A stretch of 11,719 nucleotides of DNA from Candidatus Omnitrophota bacterium. GTDB taxonomy: Bacteria; Omnitrophota; Gorgyraeia; Gorgyraeales; Gorgyraeaceae. The translations under genes and the position numbers were made by a program. How positions within the stretch are numbered: position 1 is the first letter of the stretch; each line of letters opens with the position of its first letter. A model generated the notes under the pieces. That model did no database searches. It was not told where the DNA came from and saw only the letters and a program-made list of their open reading frames with translations. The stretch is taken from assembly GCA_013202925.1 (NCBI GenBank), contig JABMRA010000085.1:1-11719 (forward strand). The letters run 5' to 3'. Shown here piece by piece: positions 7,052-11,719 of this stretch.

Positions 7052-7080
7052 ATTATACATTAGAACCTACGCAAGTTCAA
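7052..7080 (-). promoter_or_regulatory. Sigma-70-like promoter for the GGDEF-pilT-mshEN-pilB-pilB-pilC operon
   Basis: On the minus strand: -35 TTGAAC (7080-7075, 4 of 6 to TTGACA), a 17-base spacer (7074-7058), and -10 TATAAT (7057-7052, 6 of 6). The -35 box overlaps the TGA stop codon of the radical SAM gene (7079-7077). Transcription would start near 7045, giving a leader of about 64 bases with a 28-base palindrome and a perfect Shine-Dalgarno sequence. No other junction in the window shows as good a match. Confidence 0.72.
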
Positions 7081-8720
7081 GTCTCAACGAAATTCCAGGG
7101 CAGCAGCTCGCCTTTGCCCCTGCTTCTTAGATAGGGCTCGGGGTCGATACCGCTCTCCTCGAAACATTGCCTCCAGAGATTGTAATCAAAACATTCGGTC
7201 CACGCCTGCAGCCGGGCGCCTTTTTGCCAGGCCCTGTAAATGACCTCGCCTATCTTCCTGTCGCCCCTGGAGAGGCATGCCTCGATCCTGCTCATCTCAG
7301 GGTCGTGAAAATCTATTTTTATGCTGCGCCTGCGGCCGCGTACGTCAAACGCCGCGCGCAAATATCTCCGCTTGTCCTTCAGCACGTCCAGTCCGTCCAT
7401 GCCTTCGCCTTCGAATTCCGAATGCGGCTTTGGTATAAAAGGCGAGACGCTCATGTTTACGCTCTTTATCTGGGATACGAGTTTGACTATTGCGTCCAGG
7501 TCTTCGTATGTCTCTCCAGGAATGCCCATCATGAAATACATCTTCACCTTTCGCCAGCCGTTATTGAGAAAATGGTTGGATTTCTGGATTATGTCTTCGT
7601 TATTCATGTCTTTGTTCAATCTGCTTCTCAGCTGGTCGCTGCCTACCTCCGGCGCGAACGTCAGGCCTGCCTTTTTTACAATGCCCATGGCCTCGCTGTC
7701 GCTGAATTCGCGCACCCTCAGTGACGATAAAGAGATCTTCACGCCCTGGCGCCTGAATCTCTCCTCCAGTTTTCCGACGAGTTCCTCCAGGTGCGGGTAG
7801 TCGCCGCTGGAAAGTGACAGGAGGGAGATCTCCTCATAGCCGGTGTTTTTGATGGACTGTTCCGCTATCTCTAAAATCCTTTTTATTGAGCGCAGCCGGA
7901 GCGGATGAAAGATTTTGCATGCCTGGCAGAAACGACAGCGGTGCGGACAGCCGCGCATTATCTCGATACCGATCCTGTCGTGGACGATCTGGATGTACGG
8001 GACGATCGGGGCGGTGGGAAAATATGCATTGTCCAGGTCAGCGACGATGCGCTTTCGTATCGTCGTTCGTGGTTCGCCTGTCCCGAGCAATGTCGAGGGA
8101 TGATTCGTGGTCCGCGGCACGTACACGCCCTCTATTTTTGAAAGCTCTTTGAGCGCGCACTGCCTCCATCCTTTCGCCTTACACCTTTCACTTTTCACTA
8201 ATTTAGCGATCTCTAAAATAGCCTCTTCTGCCTCGCCGATTACAAACGCGTCAATAAAATCCGCCATTGGCTCGGGATTAAAGGCGCATGGCCCGCCGGC
8301 GATGACCAAAGGGTCTTCATCTTCTCTCTCGCTGGAACGCAGCCTAACGCCGCCCAGGTCCAGCATATTCAAGACATCCACAAAGCTCATTTCGTACTGC
8401 AAAGAAAAGCCAACGATGTCAAACTCGCACAACCGCCGCCTGCCTTCCAGCGACAAAAGCCCGCCGCCGTCGTTGCTGCCTCTATTACCAGCCCTTATCT
8501 TTTCCTCCATATCCTTCCACGGCGCAAAAACCCTCTCGCAGACCACATCCTTTTCTCTATTCAAAATCCCGTAGAGTATCCTCATGCCCAGGTGGCTCAT
8601 CCCGATCTCGTACATATCCGGAAAACAAAGCGCGAACTTCAGCTGTCCGTCCACCCATTCCTTGTGAATGGCATTCCATTCGCCGCCAATATATCTTCCC
8701 GGCCTTAAAACAGCCTCCAC
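7077..8720 (-). CDS. B12-binding-type radical SAM protein (TIGR03960-like)
   Basis: Member of the radical SAM family with an N-terminal cobalamin-binding-like domain, whose reaction is not known. It has 547 residues. N-terminal domain about 1-200 (RYIGGEWN, FPDMYEIGMSHLGMRIL at 33-49, FDIVGFSLQYE, GGPCAFNPEPMADF). The radical SAM domain begins at PYIQIVHDRIGIEIMRGC; the 4Fe-4S ligands are Cys258, Cys262 and Cys265 (CPHRCRFC). Further family segments are SLSSGDYPHLEELV, FAPEVGSDQLR (355-365), MMGIPGETYEDL and SPFIPKPHSEF. No DxHxxG cobalamin His motif is visible. The start is GTG at 8720 with GAGGTGG 4 bases upstream; no in-frame ATG lies nearby. It follows rodA, a neighbourhood seen for this family elsewhere. 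The DUF2344 (TIGR03936) partner or fusion domain often found next to it is absent here. Two repeat-like stretches (codons about 174-184 and 203-219) lie in variable linkers. Confidence 0.88.
   Translation of the reverse strand: MEAVLRPGRYIGGEWNAIHKEWVDGQLKFALCFPDMYEIGMSHLGMRILYGILNREKDVVCERVFAPWKDMEEKIRAGNRGSNDGGGLLSLEGRRRLCEFDIVGFSLQYEMSFVDVLNMLDLGGVRLRSSEREDEDPLVIAGGPCAFNPEPMADFIDAFVIGEAEEAILEIAKLVKSERCKAKGWRQCALKELSKIEGVYVPRTTNHPSTLLGTGEPRTTIRKRIVADLDNAYFPTAPIVPYIQIVHDRIGIEIMRGCPHRCRFCQACKIFHPLRLRSIKRILEIAEQSIKNTGYEEISLLSLSSGDYPHLEELVGKLEERFRRQGVKISLSSLRVREFSDSEAMGIVKKAGLTFAPEVGSDQLRSRLNKDMNNEDIIQKSNHFLNNGWRKVKMYFMMGIPGETYEDLDAIVKLVSQIKSVNMSVSPFIPKPHSEFEGEGMDGLDVLKDKRRYLRAAFDVRGRRRSIKIDFHDPEMSRIEACLSRGDRKIGEVIYRAWQKGARLQAWTECFDYNLWRQCFEESGIDPEPYLRSRGKGELLPWNFVET
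8066..8116. repeat. Palindromic-type repeat read in frame inside the radical SAM gene
   Basis: TTCGTGGTTCGC (8066-8077) and TTCGTGGTCCGC (8104-8115) are near-identical direct repeats around TCCCGAGCAATGTCGAGGGA (8081-8100). The core resembles the common bacterial intergenic repeat with CCCTCGAC...GCTCGGGACAGG. In the gene it encodes the linker RTTNHPSTLLGTGEPRTT between GVYVP and the KRIVADLD segment that precedes the radical SAM domain, and keeps the frame open. It is comparable in kind to Rickettsia palindromic elements. Confidence 0.6.
8170..8199. repeat. 7-base tandem array inside the radical SAM gene
   Basis: On the minus strand the stretch splits into AGTGAAA, AGTGAAA, GGTGTAA, GGCGAAA, GG. 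It encodes the Lys-rich linker VKSERCKAKG (about residues 175-184). The 7-base period matches that of the arrays at 3694-3794, though the unit sequence differs. Seven is not a multiple of three, so only certain unit numbers preserve the frame. Confidence 0.6.
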
Positions 8721-8724
8721 TAAA

Positions 8725-8731
8725 CCACCTC
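8725..8731 (-). promoter_or_regulatory. Shine-Dalgarno GAGGTGG that fixes the GTG start of the radical SAM gene
   Basis: On the minus strand GAGGTGG is followed by TTTA and GTG (8720). The nearby ATG within GATGAGG is out of frame, so the GTG is the only plausible start. Confidence 0.75.
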
Positions 8732-8759
8732 ATCTCACAAAATGCTTTACATTTTAGGG

Positions 8760-8836
8760 GGAAAAAGGGGACAGGCTTAATTTTGAATTAGTAACTTTAA
8801 GTCCTCCAGGCAAAATTATGCCTGTCCCCTTTTTCC
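8760..8836. terminator. GGGGACAGGC inverted repeat, possible bidirectional terminator, after rodA
   Basis: Arms 8760-8785 (GGAAAAAGGGGACAGGCTTA...) and 8811-8836 match at 25 of 26 positions as reverse complements, with a 25-base loop. On either strand the GC-rich stem GGGGACAGGC/GCCTGTCCCC is preceded by A5 and followed by T5, the pattern of a bidirectional intrinsic terminator. It ends 3 bases from the rodA stop codon. Similar AAAAGGGGACAGGC arms are known as dispersed repeats in many genomes, so a mobile origin is equally possible. If it terminates, the radical SAM gene downstream would need readthrough or a promoter that I cannot identify. Confidence 0.7.
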
Positions 8837-8839
8837 TTT

Positions 8840-9919
8840 CTACCGGTGGATTGCAATGCTCTCCAGCAATCCCAGCGCCACTATTGTAACCAGGAGTGAC
8901 GAGCCGCCGTAACTAACGAGCGGAAGCGGCAGCCCCACCACCGGCATAAATCCCATTGTCATGCTGATGTTGACAACGACCTGTATCCCGATCATGACCG
9001 CAAGCGCCACGGCTAAAAGCCTGCCGCACGGATCCGCGGTCTTCTCGGCTATAAAAAGCGCCCGCTTGATCAAGATGTAATAGAGGCCAAGCAGTATCAG
9101 GCCGCCCAAAAATCCCCACTCCTCTCCTGCCACAGAAAAAATAAAATCCGTGTGCCTCTCTGCAAGAAAATTCAACTGATTCTGCGTGCCGGAAAGCCAG
9201 CCCTTTCCAAATACGCCTCCGGAACCTATTGCGATACGCGATTGGATAATCGTATAGCCTGCGCCCAGCGGATCCACGCCCGGGTCCATAAAAACCAGCA
9301 GCCGCTCCTTTTGGTAATCCTTCAGCAGGAACCACCCGACCGGCGAAAACACGGCCCCGCAAAAAATCATAAAAAATAAATGCCTGAGCGGCATGCCCCA
9401 GACATACAGCAGGATCAAAAGTATCGGCACCAGCATAAGCGCGGTCCCGAGGTCCGGCTCTTTCAGTATGAGTATAAAAGGCACGATGATTACGAGGAAT
9501 GGGACAAAGATATCCTTTAACGTGCGGTATGTCTTGTGGCTTGCCATGTACTGCACCAGCGAAAGAGTCACGAATATCTTGGCAAATTCTGACGGCTGCA
9601 CGTTAAAAGCGCCTATCGTAAGCCACCTCTGCGCGCCGAGCCGCCGCGACCCAAAAATCAAAACGATTGCCAGGAGCAGTATTGTCAGAAAATAAAATAT
9701 ATTCGCAATGCCCACGATCTTTCTGTAATTAATGTTTATAATCGCCATGAATATCAAGGAACCGAGCAAAAACCACGCCGCCTGCCTCAATACAAAATCA
9801 ATATTGTACGGATACGTGGAGCTGAACAGAAACAGGAGTCCCAGGACAAAAATAGCCACTGCGCTGGACAGAAGCGGCCAATCAAAACCTTTATATTTTT
9901 TCAGATCCATGGTAATCAT
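8840..9919 (-). CDS. rodA: Rod-shape-determining peptidoglycan glycosyltransferase RodA (SEDS family)
   Basis: Integral membrane glycosyltransferase that polymerises lipid II for cell elongation, working with the transpeptidase PBP2 encoded just upstream. It has 359 residues with about ten hydrophobic segments. Family motifs: RRLGAQRWLTIGAFNVQPSE (92-111), KEPDLGTAL (153-161), GSGGVFGKGWL (232-242), RHTDFIFSVAGEEWG (255-269, with Asp258 at the position of the essential SEDS Asp), and GLPLPLVSYGGSS (329-341). The frame is open up to 10051, but residues before MITMDLKKYKGF only translate the repeat at 9956-10075 and are not expected in RodA. Two starts are possible: 9919, preceded by AAAGGG 4 bases upstream, or 9910 (MDLKKYKG), whose spacing to the same AAAGGG is 13 bases. 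I chose 9919. FtsW is excluded by the PBP2 neighbour and the SYGGSS context. Confidence 0.93.
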   Translation of the reverse strand: MITMDLKKYKGFDWPLLSSAVAIFVLGLLFLFSSTYPYNIDFVLRQAAWFLLGSLIFMAIININYRKIVGIANIFYFLTILLLAIVLIFGSRRLGAQRWLTIGAFNVQPSEFAKIFVTLSLVQYMASHKTYRTLKDIFVPFLVIIVPFILILKEPDLGTALMLVPILLILLYVWGMPLRHLFFMIFCGAVFSPVGWFLLKDYQKERLLVFMDPGVDPLGAGYTIIQSRIAIGSGGVFGKGWLSGTQNQLNFLAERHTDFIFSVAGEEWGFLGGLILLGLYYILIKRALFIAEKTADPCGRLLAVALAVMIGIQVVVNISMTMGFMPVVGLPLPLVSYGGSSLLVTIVALGLLESIAIHR

Positions 9920-9955
9920 CGCGCCCTTTACGCCCTTGCTAAAGTTTACACCAAC

Positions 9956-10075
9956 CGTCATTGCGAGGTGACCGACAAAGGTGACTTCCGAAGCCCGCTT
10001 CGCCCGCGAAGCGAGGCGAGCAATCTCACATGCGATTGCTTCCTGGGTCACGAACTATGTCGACTCGCAACGACG
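9956..10075. repeat. CGTCATTGCGAG palindromic intergenic element, copy B
   Basis: The ends are CGTCATTGCGAG (9956-9967) and CTCGCAACGACG (10064-10075, one mismatch to a perfect inverted repeat). It abuts the mrdA stop codon (10078-10076) with no gap and fills most of the mrdA-rodA junction. The outer 38 bases on the left (3 mismatches) and 31 bases on the right (identical) match copy A at 4246-4396 in the same orientation, but the central segment (9994-10039) is inverted relative to copy A. Confidence 0.9.
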
Positions 10076-11719
10076 CTACCGGTTTTTGTACCAGTATTCG
10101 ACGGCCTTCTTTGCTATCATGGCCGCGACGCCGCCGCCTGAGCCGCCGTGCTCCAGAAAGATCACAAAACTGATCTTGGGGTCGTCCGACGGAGCAAAAC
10201 CTGCAAACCACGCGTGCGACTTGAGGCTGCCGCCTGCCTGGGCAGTCCCTGTCTTTGCGGAAATGGAAACAACGCTGCTCCACGCGCGGAATCCTGTGCC
10301 GCCGTCTGCCTCGACCACGCCCTTCATCCCCTTTTTAACCAAATCTATGTTTTTCTTCTTCAGCCTAAGGTCTGTTTTAGTGTGACCGCCTGCTGCCCCT
10401 TTCAAGATATACGGCTCGACAAGCACCCCGCCATTCGCAATGCACGAAACGAGCCGCACCACCTGTAAAGGCGTGACCAATAAATACCCCTGTCCGATAG
10501 AAAGGTTCGCGGTGTCCCCGGCATACCATCTGCCTTTTTTCTCCGCCCGCTTCCACGCCCTGGACGGCACAAACCCTTCCTCTTCGCCAAAAAGTCCGAT
10601 GCCTGTCTTTCTGCCAAACCCAAACTGCCTTGCGTATTCACAGATCTTCTCCATACCTACCAGCATCCCCACATTGTAAAAATAGACATTGCACGATTGA
10701 ATAATTCCCATTTCAAGGTCCATGGCGCCATGGCCGTCGCGGTTCCAGCAATTGAACCTGCCTGCGCCTACATTCAATTTGCCGCTGCAGAAAAATGTCT
10801 TTGCCTGATGCAGCTTCCCTGTCTCGAGCCCTGCCATTGCAACGACTATTTTAAAAAGCGAGCCGGGCGGATACTGCCCCATGATCGAGCGGTTCAAAAG
10901 CGGCGCTGCCGCGTCATTTAACAATTTGATCACTGAATCGTTCGGGTCGTAGGACGGCGCGCTGATCATGGTCAATATCTCTCCGGTATGCGGGTCCATA
11001 AAAACCACGGCGCCCATCTTGTCCTTCATCATCCTCCACACAAAATCCTGCAGCCCGGCATCTATTGTCAAATGGATATCATTGCCTTTTTTCGGGCCTT
11101 TGAAGTTCAGTACCTTTACCTGACGGCCCCTGTTATCGACCTGCACCTGCATGCCGCCGCTACGACCGCGCAAGACCGCATCCATGACCTTTTCCATGCC
11201 GTCCTTGCCGATCAGGTCCTTGACGCTGTAGCCGTAACTCTTGAGCGAGGCAAGTTCTTTCTTGTCTATCTCTCCGACATAGCCCAGGATGTGGGCAAGC
11301 GCCTCTTTGTATGCGTATCTTCTCAGGGGCATCTCTTTGATCAAAACCCCCGGCATGTCCAGCTTCAACTCTTCGATGAGGATCGCCTTTTTCTTTGGCA
11401 CATTCCCCATTACTTCACACGGCGCAAACGGCGCATGGTAGCTGCGTTTGTAATTTCTTTTTAGCAGGCTCTCCGGCACGTCCAGGATTTCCGAAAGCTT
11501 TTCGATTTCGGCGTCGAGGTCCTTTGCCTCCTGCGGCACGATAAAAACGCCGAACGAAAGGGCATTGTCTGCCGTCACCTTACCGTGCCTGTCATAGACA
11601 GTCCCCCTCGGCGCAGCGATGCTCAAAAGGCGGATGCTGTTTTTGTAGCTGAGATCCTTGTATAGAGAGCCCCTTACGATCTGGAGATTAAAAAGGCATG
11701 CCCCAAGGAGGATAAAAAA
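10076..11719 (-). CDS. mrdA: Penicillin-binding protein 2, elongation-specific transpeptidase (5' end missing)
   Basis: Class B penicillin-binding protein that cross-links peptidoglycan in the elongasome with RodA. 547 codons are visible; the frame stays open to the right edge, where residues FFILLGACLFNLQIV are the end of the N-terminal membrane anchor, so only a short cytoplasmic stretch is missing. Then RGSLYKDLSYKNSIRL, the pedestal motif APRGTVYDRHGKV (about 36-48), the dimerisation region with ILGYVGEIDKKEL and GKDGMEK, and the transpeptidase motifs: SxxK in PPGSLFK (Ser287, Lys290 in visible numbering), SxN as SCN (342-344), and KTGT (489-492) followed by AWFAGFAP. All three active-site motifs are intact. 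An apparent TTG start at 11626 is internal. The stop TAG at 10078-10076 directly touches repeat copy B. PBP3/FtsI is the alternative, but the rodA neighbour supports PBP2. Confidence 0.95.
   Translation of the reverse strand, partial: FFILLGACLFNLQIVRGSLYKDLSYKNSIRLLSIAAPRGTVYDRHGKVTADNALSFGVFIVPQEAKDLDAEIEKLSEILDVPESLLKRNYKRSYHAPFAPCEVMGNVPKKKAILIEELKLDMPGVLIKEMPLRRYAYKEALAHILGYVGEIDKKELASLKSYGYSVKDLIGKDGMEKVMDAVLRGRSGGMQVQVDNRGRQVKVLNFKGPKKGNDIHLTIDAGLQDFVWRMMKDKMGAVVFMDPHTGEILTMISAPSYDPNDSVIKLLNDAAAPLLNRSIMGQYPPGSLFKIVVAMAGLETGKLHQAKTFFCSGKLNVGAGRFNCWNRDGHGAMDLEMGIIQSCNVYFYNVGMLVGMEKICEYARQFGFGRKTGIGLFGEEEGFVPSRAWKRAEKKGRWYAGDTANLSIGQGYLLVTPLQVVRLVSCIANGGVLVEPYILKGAAGGHTKTDLRLKKKNIDLVKKGMKGVVEADGGTGFRAWSSVVSISAKTGTAQAGGSLKSHAWFAGFAPSDDPKISFVIFLEHGGSGGGVAAMIAKKAVEYWYKNR

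Noticed and set aside
8461..8500. Possible third insertion in the radical SAM gene encoding AGNRGSNDGGG
   Set aside because: The stretch is Gly-rich and in a variable loop, but it has no palindromic or tandem structure that ties it to a repeat family.
9920..10051. N-terminal extension of the rodA frame
   Set aside because: It translates the intergenic repeat copy B and is polar where RodA should begin shortly before its first membrane segment.
11626..11626. TTG as the start of the PBP2 gene
   Set aside because: The frame continues upstream with the membrane anchor and the conserved GSLYKDLSYKNSIRL segment to the window edge, so this is an internal Leu codon.

Overview
All nine protein-coding genes lie on the minus strand, so the window is read from right to left. 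Their content (elongation-specific cell-wall synthesis plus a type IV pilus or type II secretion motor module) points to a Gram-negative-type, rod-forming, probably uncultured bacterium. The density of short palindromic repeats, the tandem PilB-type ATPases and the mrdA-rodA-radical SAM order fit Candidatus Omnitrophota or a neighbouring lineage. That assignment is inference, because the window holds no marker gene that settles it.

Layout in transcription order. (1) 11719-8840: mrdA (penicillin-binding protein 2, 5' end outside the window) and rodA, the transpeptidase and glycosyltransferase pair of the elongasome. (2) 8720-7077: a B12-binding-type radical SAM protein with a GTG start. (3) A sigma-70-like promoter at 7080-7052, whose -35 box overlaps the radical SAM stop codon. 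(4) 6981-1: a membrane HAMP-GAF-GGDEF sensor with a degenerate active site, then pilT (retraction ATPase), a free-standing MshEN domain protein, two tandem pilB/gspE-type ATPases, and the start of pilC/gspF. Genes 3-4 look like one operon for a c-di-GMP-linked pilus or secretion motor.

The most unusual property is between the genes. Seven of the eight gene junctions carry a palindromic or inverted-repeat element, most of them touching or within about 10 bases of the upstream stop codon. There are at least six different kinds: a two-copy CGTCATTGCGAG element whose core is inverted between copies, a 43-base near-perfect palindrome, a 28-base perfect palindrome, a paired hairpin, a GGGGACAGGC inverted repeat that resembles a bidirectional terminator, and an inverted pair of 7-base tandem arrays. 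Two more repeat-like stretches are read in frame inside the radical SAM gene. Only the pilB-pilC junction is free of such an element.

The possible new biology is (a) a pilus-motor operon that combines a degenerate GGDEF sensor with a detached c-di-GMP receptor domain and two ATPases that have weaker receptor motifs, and (b) the systematic placement of diverse hairpins at stop codons. One of these hairpins creates a relay of two mini-ORFs joined by TAAATG junctions between the two pilB genes.
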